NCBI RefSeq assembly: GCF_004766045.1
Contig: NZ_SPQQ01000002.1
Span: 558,001-622,000 of the forward strand
Direction: 5' to 3'
From: Desulfosporosinus fructosivorans
GTDB lineage: Bacteria > Bacillota > Desulfitobacteriia > Desulfitobacteriales > Desulfitobacteriaceae
DNA length: 64,000 nucleotides
The translations under genes and the position numbers were made by a program. The notes beneath the pieces are model-generated. The model was not told the DNA's origin and ran no database searches. It was given only the letters and a program-made list of their open reading frames with translations. Each line of letters opens with the position of its first letter. The stretch's first letter is position 1. This document shows, piece by piece, positions 43,150 through 51,929 of this stretch.

Positions 43150-43542
43150 ATGCAAGAAGTTTTTGATTTCGTAAAAAAGTGCCAGACTTATTATTTAGCA
43201 ACCATTGAGGGAGATCAGCCACGAGTTCGTCCCTTCGGAACTGTCAACATTTTTGAGGGCAAGCTCTATATTCAGACTGGAAAGATAAAGGACGTTTCAA
43301 AGCAAATGATAGCAAATCCTAAAATTGAAATTTGCGCTTTTAATGGCCAAGAATGGATTCGTATCCAGGCCGTTGCAGTAGAGGATGACCGTCTTGAAGC
43401 AAAGCAGAGTATGCTTGAAAGCTATCCTTCACTTCAGTCCCGGTATTCGGCAACAGATGACAACACTCAGGTATTGTATTTGCAGGATGCTATAGCAACG
43501 ATAGCTACCTTTACAGGTGAACCTAAAATAATTAAGTTCTAA
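43150..43542 (+). CDS. Pyridoxamine 5'-phosphate oxidase-like flavoprotein
   Basis: A 130-aa split-barrel FMN/F420-type protein: CQTYYLATIEGDQPRVRPFG near the start, KLYIQTGKIKDVSKQM, and NPKIEICAFNGQEWIRIQAVA. It resembles small Pnp-oxidase-like proteins that reduce nitro groups or other electrophiles, not the true vitamin B6 oxidase. The start has GAAAGGAG. It is divergent from the HxlR-type regulator and ends at a strong terminator. Confidence 0.87.
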   Translation: MQEVFDFVKKCQTYYLATIEGDQPRVRPFGTVNIFEGKLYIQTGKIKDVSKQMIANPKIEICAFNGQEWIRIQAVAVEDDRLEAKQSMLESYPSLQSRYSATDDNTQVLYLQDAIATIATFTGEPKIIKF

Positions 43543-43574
43543 TTTGCCATTTTATTAGCCACTTAAACTATTAC

Positions 43575-43607
43575 AAGCCACCGTCAGTGAACGGTGGCTT
43601 GTTTTTT
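43575..43607 (+). terminator. Terminator after the PNPOx-like gene
   Basis: AAGCCACCGT and ACGGTGGCTT pair around six bases, followed by a T6 run. It stands 33 bp beyond the stop codon. Confidence 0.9.
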
Positions 43608-43700
43608 CACTTCTTTATATGCCTTCTGCTAATTCTCGCTTGACATGCTTATACCTGATCAACAGAGGTTAGGTTAAGATCGACGTCGTTGTTTTTACTT

Positions 43701-43755
43701 TAAAAAACCCCTAGGCACGATTTTGATATGCAAATCGTGAACTAGGGGTTTTTAA
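43701..43755 (-). terminator. Terminator after the AraC-type gene
   Basis: AAAAAACCCCTAG and CTAGGGGTTTTT enclose an inner ACGATTT/AAATCGT stem. With T tracts on both strands it can stop transcription from either side; the AraC-type gene ends 65 bp away. Confidence 0.85.
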
Positions 43756-43819
43756 ATTCTAATGCCTAGAGTTTTTCCTCTTTGTAAAAAATGTCAACGT
43801 AGGGAGTACCGTCATAACA

Positions 43820-44671
43820 TTACTTTTTTATAGGAATCCAAACCTCACACTTGTAATCCGGAGCTGGTACATCACCCACCGGATAAACCTCCAATTGTGG
43901 TCCTTCCTCTTGCTGATAACCCGTTGCAGGAATCCACTCGGCATAAATCCGTTCCCATACCTTCTGTATGGCACCTGGCATGGGACCAATCGACTCAAAC
44001 ACTGCCCACCGTGCAGCAGGTATCTCAGCAGGAGAAAAATCTCCTGGAGTTTCCCCATTGTCTTCCACACCAATCATATAGGTAAATGCTTCATAGTTTG
44101 GTTCAAAATCCATACAAATACCAAAGACGCCCATTGCACCAGCCATTGAGCAAATCCTTTGATAGGACCCGTCTGCCATGCATTCGTCCCAAAAAAGTGG
44201 AATTAGTTTTAAATTTTCTCCATCGTGAGTTGTTATCCTTTTAGTCTTGCCGATCACTTTAAACGAGTCTTTTTCAATTAATTTATAATCCATATCCTTA
44301 TCTCCTTTGATTGAAATATGAAAGGAAAGCTTAGGAAATGCTTTAAGGTTTGTCCCTGGCTCGCGAGCTGTCGAGGGGCTCATACCATGCATTTTCCGGA
44401 ATGCTTTACTAAATGCTTCGGGCGTTTCATACCCATACTTTAAGGCAACATCAATCACTTTAACTTCCGACATTATTTCCTGGGCTGCTAAAGTAAGTCG
44501 CCGTCTGCGCACATATTCAGCCACTGTAACACCCGTCAGCATATGATACATCCGCTGAAAGTGAAATGGGGAAGAAAAGGCAAGCTTTGCCACCTCTTCG
44601 ATATCCAGCTTTTGGGTCATGTTTGCTTCTAAATGGTCAATTGCCCTATTCATTGCACTAAGCCATTCCAT
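43820..44671 (-). CDS. AraC-family regulator with GyrI-like effector domain
   Basis: About 283 aa. The N-terminal AraC domain has two helix-turn-helices (DIEEVAKLAFSSPFHFQRMYH, read as two motifs, and MSEVKVIDVALKYGYETPEAFSKAF split likewise). The C-terminal 160 residues are a GyrI/Rob-type small-molecule-binding domain (MDYKLIEKDSFKVIGKT to YKCEVWIPIKK). Such proteins respond to cationic or amphipathic compounds. The ATG at 44671 follows GGAGAGG. No obvious target gene adjoins. Confidence 0.92.
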   Translation of the reverse strand: MEWLSAMNRAIDHLEANMTQKLDIEEVAKLAFSSPFHFQRMYHMLTGVTVAEYVRRRRLTLAAQEIMSEVKVIDVALKYGYETPEAFSKAFRKMHGMSPSTAREPGTNLKAFPKLSFHISIKGDKDMDYKLIEKDSFKVIGKTKRITTHDGENLKLIPLFWDECMADGSYQRICSMAGAMGVFGICMDFEPNYEAFTYMIGVEDNGETPGDFSPAEIPAARWAVFESIGPMPGAIQKVWERIYAEWIPATGYQQEEGPQLEVYPVGDVPAPDYKCEVWIPIKK

Positions 44672-44757
44672 CGTACCTCTCCTTTCTGATTTCAATAATA
44701 AAGGAATTCTCTTTACTTATCCTGTCTTTGCGTGCTCCCCTTTAACTGGTTTCCAGC

Positions 44758-44951
44758 TTAGTTAGATATTTCCGGCAAGGGGTCTCCATAGAGCGCATGG
44801 GCCTTCTCATAGGTAATATCCTTAATAGTCTGCCAGCAGCCTTCAATATGAGGCGGGCATTTCCCCGCTGAAATAGGCCTGATCCTACTAGGAATATCAA
44901 GAGCACCGCTTTCCATATCTGGAAGAGGTTTGTCATTACTGGATTGGGCAA
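44758..44951 (-). pseudogene. Fragment of a polC-like DNA polymerase III gene
   Basis: One minus-strand frame reads SRIRPISAGKCPPHIEGC, WQTIKDITYEKAHALYGD and PLPEISN before a stop. This closely follows the PolC stretch IRPIPxxKYPPxIEG...YxxAHxLYGDPLPEIV. Nothing recognisable from PolC lies on either side, so it is a roughly 60-codon scrap, probably a partial duplication left by rearrangement. Confidence 0.65.
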
Positions 44952-45139
44952 TTATCTTCCCTCAGCCCGACAAGCAGCACCTTGTATATGAAATTCCACA
45001 TTTCGCCTGTACATTCCTCCAATTCAACAAATTTAAGCCAGAACTTTGTTCTGGCTTAAATTTGTTCATGTCCCCATGCTATGGATTATGCCAAGCTGCA
45101 TGGGAAGTATACTGCACCTCTTTATCAAGACACTTCGCC
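44952..45139. repeat. Spacer with a 41-bp near-perfect palindrome
   Basis: At 45026-45066 nineteen-base perfect arms beginning AACAAATTTAAGCCAG surround a three-base loop. It stands 74 bp beyond the ligD stop and may stop its transcript. The surrounding sequence has no gene. Confidence 0.65.
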
Positions 45140-47581
45140 TCATTTAAGCTGCTGATTATTCCGGAAAAAATCGTTCCAAGGATCATTGCCGCCGATCCTC
45201 CGGAGCGCCTCCGCCATATTGACACCGTTAGGAGCCACCGTGTCCAGTTCTTCCCAGGCGATAGGCATGGACACCCCGGCTCCGTTCCTTGCTCTTATAG
45301 AATAGGGGGCAATGCTGGTAGCTCCTCTGCCGTTGCGAATCCAGTCGATGAAGATCTTGTTGGTACGCTTAGCCTTTCTCACATTGCTTGTGTAGCGGTC
45401 AGGCCACTTCTGCTCCATTACTTCGGCGACGCGCCTGGCAAAATTGTGAAACCCATCCCATGGGGCGGCAGGTTTTAAAGGGACGACCACATGGTACCCT
45501 TTGCCGCCGCTGGTCTTGAGATAGGAGTTCAGGGAAAGTTCGGCAAGAATATTTTTCACATCCCGCGCACCCTGGCGCACCCTGCTCAGGTCCATTCCCT
45601 CATCCGGATCCAGATCAAATACCATCAGATCAGGCTTTTCCAGCTCATCGACACGGCTTCCCCAGGTATGAAATTCCAGTGTGCCCATTTGTGCTTCGGC
45701 TATCAGCCCGGCTGGGTTCTCGATATAGAAGTAGTCTTCCATTTCTCCGTCACTGGTGGAAATAGGAATGGTCACGATTCCCTTGCTGCCTGGACCGGGA
45801 TGCTTCTTATAGAAGCAGGTCTGGGAGATGCCCTTGGGACAGCGGACAATGCTGAGAATCCTGTGGTTTAGATAGGGAAGCATGCGCTCTGCCACCTGGG
45901 CATAATACCGGATCACATCCCCTTTGGTGATTTCAGGGTCGGCAAAGATCACCTTGTCCGGGTTACTGATCTTAATTCCTTCAATGATCAGACCGTTGGT
46001 ATTAGCTTCCACAATTCCCTCCGTTTCTTTAGCGGCTGATAGAGGCTGTATATCCTCATCCGCTTTTTCCTTTTTAATATCTTTGGGATTCTTATCCGTC
46101 CGCAGGCCTTTGAAGCTGGCTTGCCTTAAGCGATGATCTGCGGTCCATTCGGCAAATTTAATTTCCGCCACCAGTTCAGGTTCAAGCCAGGTGATCTTTT
46201 CCTTCGACCTAGGCTTGGGCGCGAGTTGGAAAGGGGACTCCCTTCTCTTTAGGCCCGCAAATTTTCCCTCCAGCTCTTCCATGTCGGATTCGCTTAAGCC
46301 CGTGCCGGCACGTCCGGCATAGACTAATTCCCCGCCTGCATAGATGCCTAGGAGCAGGGAACTTACCCCACTAGTTTTTTTATCAGAAAGCGTATATCCC
46401 CCGATCACAAATTCCTGCCTTTGATCGCATTTAAGTTTGATCCAGTCACCGTTTCTTGCCCCGCTGTAGACGGAATCGGCCTTTTTTCCGACGATCCCTT
46501 CCAGGCCTGCCTCACAGGCCGCGCGGAAACTTTCCTTGCCGTTTCCTCTCACATGCCGGCTATAGTGGAGGTTTTCGGGGGCATCCTTCAGCAACGCTTC
46601 CAGCGTTTCCTTCCTGTCAATCAGGCGGTGTCCCCGGAGGTCCGCTCCATCCAAGGCCAGGAGATCAAAGAGGATATAGGTCAGGTTTCCGGCCTGCGGA
46701 TTTTTCAAATAGTTCTGCAGAGCCTGAAAATCCGTCTTGCCCGCTGGGTCCGTGATGGCCATTTCGCCGTCCAAAATCATCGCCCTTCCCTCAGCCCATT
46801 CAGCGAGGGAAGAGGCGACATCCTGGAAGCGCGTTGTATAATCATGGCCATTCCTGGTGATCAGCCGGACGCTGTCGCCTTCAATATAGGCCAGTATCCT
46901 GTAGCCGTCGTATTTCAACTCATAAAGCCAATTCTCACCCTCAGGAACAGTATTGACTAATTTGGCCAGCTGCACGTCGGTACTGCTGAAGGGGTTCTTC
47001 GTGATCTTTTCCTCTTCCCCTTCTTCAATTTCCATCATGGTGCGTCCGGTTCTGATACTCGTGGTTAATTCAGAAATCCCCTCGGCAGTTTTAGCATACT
47101 CATCTTTTTCTTTAAGTAACAGCCAGTTATCCTGGGTCTCCCCCGCTTTCCTTTTCAAGCGCACCAGAGCCCACTTTCCCTTAAGCCGACCTCCTTGCAG
47201 AACAAACTTCAGCATCCCCGCACGAAGTCCCTCATCCACATCCCCAGAGGGTTCCCAGTACCCTTCATCCCAGAGCATGACCACACCGCCGCCATATTCA
47301 CCTTGGGGAATCGTCCCCTCAAAGTTTCTGTATTCCAAAGGATGCTCCTCCACCCGTATAGCGAGCCTCTTGTCCCGGGTATTATAGGAAGGGCCCTTGG
47401 GCACTGCCCAGCTCAATAGAGCCCCCTCCCATTCCAGGCGGAAATCGTAGTGATCTCTGCGGGCCAGATGGTGCTGGACGACAAACTTTAGACCCTCTTG
47501 GACAACTTCTGTTATCCCAACAGGTTCCATGGTTCTGGCAAAATTCCTTTTTTGGTTGTACTCGTTGAGTTTTTCTGTCAT
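45140..47581 (-). CDS. ligD: Multifunctional ATP-dependent DNA ligase LigD
   Basis: An 813-aa NHEJ enzyme with three domains: 3'-phosphoesterase (about 15-155; RRDHYDFRLEWEG, HPLEYRNFEG, IPQGEYGGG), ligase (about 190-500; nucleophile Lys213 in KYDGYR, DGEMAI, EGIVGKK) and primase-polymerase (about 545-813; ISNPDKVIFADPEITKGDV, VFDLDPDEG). The order PE-Lig-Pol is that of Pseudomonas LigD. The ATG at 47581 lies four bases after the stop of a remnant of ku, so the two were once coupled. LigD needs Ku to bridge ends; here only a deleted ku is seen. Confidence 0.93.
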   Translation of the reverse strand: MTEKLNEYNQKRNFARTMEPVGITEVVQEGLKFVVQHHLARRDHYDFRLEWEGALLSWAVPKGPSYNTRDKRLAIRVEEHPLEYRNFEGTIPQGEYGGGVVMLWDEGYWEPSGDVDEGLRAGMLKFVLQGGRLKGKWALVRLKRKAGETQDNWLLLKEKDEYAKTAEGISELTTSIRTGRTMMEIEEGEEEKITKNPFSSTDVQLAKLVNTVPEGENWLYELKYDGYRILAYIEGDSVRLITRNGHDYTTRFQDVASSLAEWAEGRAMILDGEMAITDPAGKTDFQALQNYLKNPQAGNLTYILFDLLALDGADLRGHRLIDRKETLEALLKDAPENLHYSRHVRGNGKESFRAACEAGLEGIVGKKADSVYSGARNGDWIKLKCDQRQEFVIGGYTLSDKKTSGVSSLLLGIYAGGELVYAGRAGTGLSESDMEELEGKFAGLKRRESPFQLAPKPRSKEKITWLEPELVAEIKFAEWTADHRLRQASFKGLRTDKNPKDIKKEKADEDIQPLSAAKETEGIVEANTNGLIIEGIKISNPDKVIFADPEITKGDVIRYYAQVAERMLPYLNHRILSIVRCPKGISQTCFYKKHPGPGSKGIVTIPISTSDGEMEDYFYIENPAGLIAEAQMGTLEFHTWGSRVDELEKPDLMVFDLDPDEGMDLSRVRQGARDVKNILAELSLNSYLKTSGGKGYHVVVPLKPAAPWDGFHNFARRVAEVMEQKWPDRYTSNVRKAKRTNKIFIDWIRNGRGATSIAPYSIRARNGAGVSMPIAWEELDTVAPNGVNMAEALRRIGGNDPWNDFFRNNQQLK

Positions 47582-47585
47582 ATAA

Positions 47586-47790
47586 TCACGCCGGTTCCTT
47601 CTCTTTTTTGGCCTTCTCAACGCTGGCTTTGAGGGCCTCCATGAAGTCGATCACTTTGCCGGAACTCTCGGGTTCCGAGGCGACAAGCCCCTTTCGTAGT
47701 AAGCGCAGGTCTGCTTGTCTCGAATGCGGTTATTGTCTTCCTCAGGCAAATAGTTGAAATGAATGGCTTTGACTGGGTGAAAGCACTTCT
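47586..47790 (-). pseudogene. ku: Deleted remnant of ku
   Basis: The minus strand first reads KAIHFNYLPEEDNNRIRDK, like the N-terminal strand region of bacterial Ku. After about ten more codons it is joined, in another frame, to a C-terminal tail reading GLVASEPESSGKV, then IDFMEALKASVEKAKKEKEP and a TGA stop just before ligD. The whole DNA-encircling core of about 200 residues is missing. Position next to ligD supports the call. Confidence 0.6.
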
Positions 47791-47864
47791 GGGATTATTG
47801 TTTCCAGTTGAATTGTAAGTATCCGGTATTGAATTTTCAAAGCCCCGATATCTGCCCTCAACTC

Positions 47865-48065
47865 CTAGGTCAATAATCCTTCCGCATTAGGGATGGATCG
47901 GAAGTCGTTGTAGCACAGATATTCGGTTGCGAGCATCATGTGAAAATTCACAGAGCTTGCCATATCGGTAACATTCTTGCTTGTGTGAATCCAGAACCCG
48001 CAAATCAGTGTGGATCCAACCAGCAGTAAAGAAGCAAAGGACAGAATAATGTGTATCGTTCTCAT
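47865..48065 (-). CDS. Small membrane protein, possibly truncated
   Basis: A 66-aa frame with a very strong AAGGAGG ribosome site. Residues 5-26 form one hydrophobic helix; the rest (NVTDMASSVNFHMMLATEYL onward) is polar where related-looking small membrane proteins would have a second helix after FHM. A frameshift after that point is likely. Function unknown. Confidence 0.55.
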   Translation of the reverse strand: MRTIHIILSFASLLLVGSTLICGFWIHTSKNVTDMASSVNFHMMLATEYLCYNDFRSIPNAEGLLT

Positions 48066-48468
48066 CTATATCCTCCTTCCTGTGACTTGAACAGCCGTAC
48101 TGAGTATCGCCCCACCAATTTTTTGCATGGCTTCGATAGGGCGCATACTCTCATCAGGAATAACCACATAAATGTCAAATCGCTATCATTATGACAACTG
48201 GGTTGCAATAGAAGCAATGAGAGGAGACTCAAAATCTCCCCTCACTTAATGTGAGCCTCAGTTAAGAACAACCAAAGCAAACAACGGAATGGTAATCCTA
48301 GATAAGAAAGTCGAAAAGATTACAATTATTGTGGCCGGAAAGATCCTCTATTAGGTTCCGGGGTTAAGCAAGCCGGAGACCGCAGAATCGGCGCGATTTG
48401 GCATCCCCAGGGTGTTTATGCGCATCATATGGCCAGACGGCTTAAGCTGATGGGGAATGAAAAGTAGA
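48066..48468. other. Debris region with two short decayed frames
   Basis: On the minus strand 48066-48182 reads FDIYVVIPDESMRPIEAMQK up to a stop, without a start. On the plus strand about 48309-48467 reads KDPLLGSGVKQAGDRRIGAI, then WHPQGVYAHHMARRLKLM and a stop, also without a start. Both look like ends of lost genes; I recognise neither. Confidence 0.45.
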
Positions 48469-49059
48469 CTATAGTAAATTATTCATTTCCTGCAGAATGC
48501 TGTTGATCTGGTTAAGTATGTCCAAGCGGTAAGTCTGGATGGAAGCTATTTCAGCAAAGGCCGTATCCATAGCGGCATAATCCTTTTCCTTGATGAAGCC
48601 TTTGTATTTCTCTACAATATCTTTGATTTGGCCTTTTGTATCTTTTAAAGAGTTCGCCAGTTCAGCGATTTGTGCATTGTGAGCTTTTAACTGAGCGGTT
48701 GTTTCTTCTGGAATTACTGAACCACTGTCTTTTAACTCTTCTAGCTTTTGAGCCAGGGTTAAGCGCAGTTGATTGTTTAACTCGACAACGCTGATGTTGT
48801 TTTCACGATTTTTAAGTACATCCTGCCTGTGCTCCGTTAAATCCAGTTTGAACCCTTCGAATTCCTCTTTCTTTGTTGCTAGCTTTGACTGTTTTTCCAG
48901 GTTACGGGCTTTGATTTCTTCAATCTTCTGCTGACTTTCCTGTAATTTTACAATTCGTTTGTCTAATTTGCTCCCGTCACCCGGAGTGGCGGCAAATACT
49001 GAAGTACTCGTAACAAGGGTAAGAATTACAGCTAGTACGGTTACCATTATTTTTTTCAT
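48469..49059 (-). CDS. Exported coiled-coil protein
   Basis: A 196-aa protein with a signal peptide (MKKIMVTVLAVILTLVTSTS, then VFA|AT as a cleavage site). The mature part is almost all helix with heptad-like Lys/Glu/Leu patterns (KRIVKLQESQQKIEEIKARN, and LAELANSLKDTKGQIKDIV-like repeats). No enzyme motif is visible. It lies 21 bp after a lipoprotein gene, both divergent from a two-component system that may control them. Confidence 0.75.
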   Translation of the reverse strand: MKKIMVTVLAVILTLVTSTSVFAATPGDGSKLDKRIVKLQESQQKIEEIKARNLEKQSKLATKKEEFEGFKLDLTEHRQDVLKNRENNISVVELNNQLRLTLAQKLEELKDSGSVIPEETTAQLKAHNAQIAELANSLKDTKGQIKDIVEKYKGFIKEKDYAAMDTAFAEIASIQTYRLDILNQINSILQEMNNLL

Positions 49060-49080
49060 TTTTAAAACCTCTTTTCTTTA

Positions 49081-49389
49081 TTATGGGTTTGGGATGATTA
49101 ATTCCTCACTTGATACATCATCCAGGCTTTTTAAGACATCATTTAAACCTTGAAGCATGGAATCTGTTTCTGTCAGCTGCTTTGAAGTTACAGCTTGGCT
49201 TACAGGATTCTTATTTACAGTGCTTTGATCTGAAGTACTCTTGCTCCGGCCAACATTCTGGGAAGTTGATATAGTTTGGGGAGCAAACGGCGATCGTTCT
49301 GTTTGAGTTTTTGATGGTTTTTGGCCGGAACAGCCGGTCACCGAGAAAATCATAAGTAGTGCTAATAAGATTATTCCTGTTTTCCTCAA
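49081..49389 (-). CDS. Small lipoprotein
   Basis: A 102-aa protein whose signal ends in the lipobox SVTGCSG. The rest is Ser/Thr/Gln-rich and low in complexity, then a short helix (SMLQGLNDVLKSLDDVSSEE). It starts with TTG at 49389 after AGGAGGTG. It heads a two-gene unit with the exported coiled-coil protein. Function unknown. Confidence 0.75.
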   Translation of the reverse strand: MRKTGIILLALLMIFSVTGCSGQKPSKTQTERSPFAPQTISTSQNVGRSKSTSDQSTVNKNPVSQAVTSKQLTETDSMLQGLNDVLKSLDDVSSEELIIPNP

Positions 49390-49517
49390 TTTGTCACCTC
49401 CTAGCTTATCTTAACGTTTTTCGTTTGCGCAAAACAAAGGTTATACTGTGGCAAAGCTGTGGCAATTCTTTTTATCTTGAAAAGAATAGGCTACAATAGT
49501 GTCAAGGAAGTGATAAA

Positions 49518-50210
49518 ATGAGAAAATTAATCTACCTGGCGGATGATGATGAAAATATCCGCGGCTTAATTAATATGTTTTTGTCTAATGAAGGATTTGA
49601 AGTGAAATCTTTTGCGAATGGGGATGACCTATTGGCTGCATTTTTGCAAAAACCTGCCGATTTAGTCATTCTTGACATCATGATGCCGGGGACAGACGGA
49701 CTTTCTGTATGTACACAGATTCGAAATTGCAGTAATACCCTTATTATTATTGTGTCCGCAAGAGACAATGAAATCGACCGGATAACAGGGATTACACTTG
49801 GTTCGGATGATTACATGACAAAACCTTTTTCTCCTATGGAACTGGTGGCCAGAGTCAAAGCATTGTTCCGCAGATTGGAATTGGATACAGGCGGCACTTC
49901 CAAGCACATCTTGGCAGCCGGCAATTTGAATATCAATGCAGCCACCAGAGAAGCAAAGGTAGATGGAAGTCAGTTTGATCTGACTCCAACAGAGTTGGCT
50001 TTAATGGTATATCTAATGCAAAACAGCACACGTGCCGTATCCCGGGATGAGCTCTTGAAAAATGTTTGGAAGTTTGATTTTGAGGTTGACTCCCGGGCCA
50101 CAGATGATGTGGTAAAACGTCTGCGCAAAAAGCTTGCCGCAGTCAGGTGCAGTGCAAAAATTGAATCTGTCTGGGGATTTGGATTCAAACTAAGCGAAAG
50201 GGGAGAATAA
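49518..50210 (+). CDS. OmpR/PhoB-family response regulator
   Basis: A 230-aa regulator: receiver with acidic ADDDEN, phospho-Asp in LVILDIMMPGTDG and Lys in DDYMTKPFSP; then a winged helix (SRDELLKNVWKFDFE, DDVVKRLRKKL, IESVWGFGFKL). The start follows GGAAGTG. It is transcribed away from the lipoprotein and coiled-coil genes and lies three bases before its kinase gene. Confidence 0.93.
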   Translation: MRKLIYLADDDENIRGLINMFLSNEGFEVKSFANGDDLLAAFLQKPADLVILDIMMPGTDGLSVCTQIRNCSNTLIIIVSARDNEIDRITGITLGSDDYMTKPFSPMELVARVKALFRRLELDTGGTSKHILAAGNLNINAATREAKVDGSQFDLTPTELALMVYLMQNSTRAVSRDELLKNVWKFDFEVDSRATDDVVKRLRKKLAAVRCSAKIESVWGFGFKLSERGE

Positions 50211-50213
50211 TTT

Positions 50214-51638
50214 GTGAAGCCGATTAAAAACGCTATTGTTACTCCCTTTGTAATCATGATCACGGTGTTTCCACTCATAACACTGCTCTTATTCAATCTC
50301 TCGGTTAATTATTATTTAGATCGAAATGCCAGGACTGAACTGCACGGTGTTGTGAAGACCATGGAAGGCGTGGTGAAAAAAGAACTGCCGGATATCCGGA
50401 ACACTGCCGCGGCAAATTTAGCTGCTCCTTTTGCCAACCTCTACAGAGCTCTGCGCTCTTCTCAATTAGCAGCGAACACTGAGATGCTTTTCTACAGTCG
50501 GAATCTGGAGCTTTTCTCTCCGCTCAGGGATGCGTACATTTCTGGTAGTTTTATCAACAATCAGTTAATGAAACGACTCAGTGAGAAGCTTCCTTCAATG
50601 GAGGATAACCAAGTATATACCATCCGCATCGGGAAGGATAAATACTTTGTCCTGTCATACCCGGTCACAAATGCCGGGAGTCCGGCTGTTGTTTTTGTAT
50701 CCCATGCGGATAAGGAGATCGCCTTAGTCCGTTTTATCAATCTTATATTAATAATCATTATGCTGATCGGAGTCTTACTGGCTGTGTGGCTGGCCCATCA
50801 TTTATCAATCCGGATTACACGCCCCGTCGGCGAGCTGTGCAGACTGACCAGAGACATCGGTTCGGGTGACTTCTCCGCTCCGCTTCAGACCAGTAATAAT
50901 GATATTCTTGAACTGCATATGCTTAAACAAAGTATTGGTGAGATGTCCGCTAAGCTTGAAGCCTATGATAAATCGCAAAAAGCATTCCTGCAGAATGCTT
51001 CTCATGAACTGAAAACTCCTCTTATGTCTATCCAGGGATATGCAGAAGGTGTTATTAACGGGGTGCTTCCAGATGTAAAACATGCCTCTCAAATCATTCA
51101 CAGCGAAAGCAAACGGCTGGGTAAATTAGTAGAAGAACTGCTGACACTGTCACGTATTGAAAGCCAGACGTACAGCAAGGAACTCACCCAAGTTGACTTG
51201 GGGAATATCCTCAAGGAATATGTCCAGCGTCTCGGCGGCCTTGCTGCAAAACATCAACGTGAACTATTACTTGTCCTGCCGAATAAGCCTGTATACGTAC
51301 TGGCGGATGATACGCTTTTATCACAGGCAGTAATTAACATCGTATCGAATTGCCTGCGTTACGCCAAATCTACGGTGAGCATAACTTTACTTGAAGATGG
51401 AAATTCCGCAGTCATTCGATTAGCGGATGATGGTGACGGCATACCGGAAGCGGATTTACCCCATATTTTCGAAAGGTTTTATAAGGGTAAAGGAGGAAAT
51501 TTCGGTCTCGGGTTAGCTATTGCTAAATCTGCTGTAGAGTTTATGGGTGGGAGCATCCGGGCAGATAACGGTCAAACAGGAGCCTTATTCGAAATAACAT
51601 TAAGAAGCAGCGCCGGCCAACCAGTCAGCGCTGTTTAA
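50214..51638 (+). CDS. Membrane sensor histidine kinase
   Basis: A 474-aa kinase with a helix near residues 9-29, an extracellular domain of about 140 residues, a second helix (about 173-196), HAMP, HisKA with QNASHELKTPLMSIQGY, and HATPase_c with NIVSNCLRYA, ADDGDGIPEADL and FGLGLAIAKSAVEF. The GTG start follows AAAGGGGAG. It partners the regulator three bases upstream. The divergent exported proteins are candidate targets or signal partners. Confidence 0.93.
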   Translation: MKPIKNAIVTPFVIMITVFPLITLLLFNLSVNYYLDRNARTELHGVVKTMEGVVKKELPDIRNTAAANLAAPFANLYRALRSSQLAANTEMLFYSRNLELFSPLRDAYISGSFINNQLMKRLSEKLPSMEDNQVYTIRIGKDKYFVLSYPVTNAGSPAVVFVSHADKEIALVRFINLILIIIMLIGVLLAVWLAHHLSIRITRPVGELCRLTRDIGSGDFSAPLQTSNNDILELHMLKQSIGEMSAKLEAYDKSQKAFLQNASHELKTPLMSIQGYAEGVINGVLPDVKHASQIIHSESKRLGKLVEELLTLSRIESQTYSKELTQVDLGNILKEYVQRLGGLAAKHQRELLLVLPNKPVYVLADDTLLSQAVINIVSNCLRYAKSTVSITLLEDGNSAVIRLADDGDGIPEADLPHIFERFYKGKGGNFGLGLAIAKSAVEFMGGSIRADNGQTGALFEITLRSSAGQPVSAV

Positions 51639-51929
51639 ACAACAATTCCAGCACTTCGCCCAGTCACCTGTGATGCACTCAGTACAACCTCCGATGTGTA
51701 TGACTTGATTATCAATAGGTAAGTAAGGCCTTCATTTAACAATGACCAGTCTGCCTCTTTTTTATAAACATAGTTTTCAACCATCTCCACTTGAGTTCAC
51801 CTCTACTAGAATCAGCTAATTATTTTCAATGTGCGATTGACCAAATTTAAAAATTTATTTGCCTTTCATTTTAAAGCATTATATGGTAAAAAGGACCGGT
51901 CATAATTTCATGAAAGAGAGTACCATATA

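Noticed and set aside
44742..44951. 69-aa minus-strand ORF
   Set aside because: Another frame of the same stretch matches PolC, so this frame is a shadow.
45491..47419. Several long plus-strand ORFs opposite ligD
   Set aside because: The locally GC-rich ligD gene opens long antisense frames; none has a ribosome site or domain, whereas ligD is complete.
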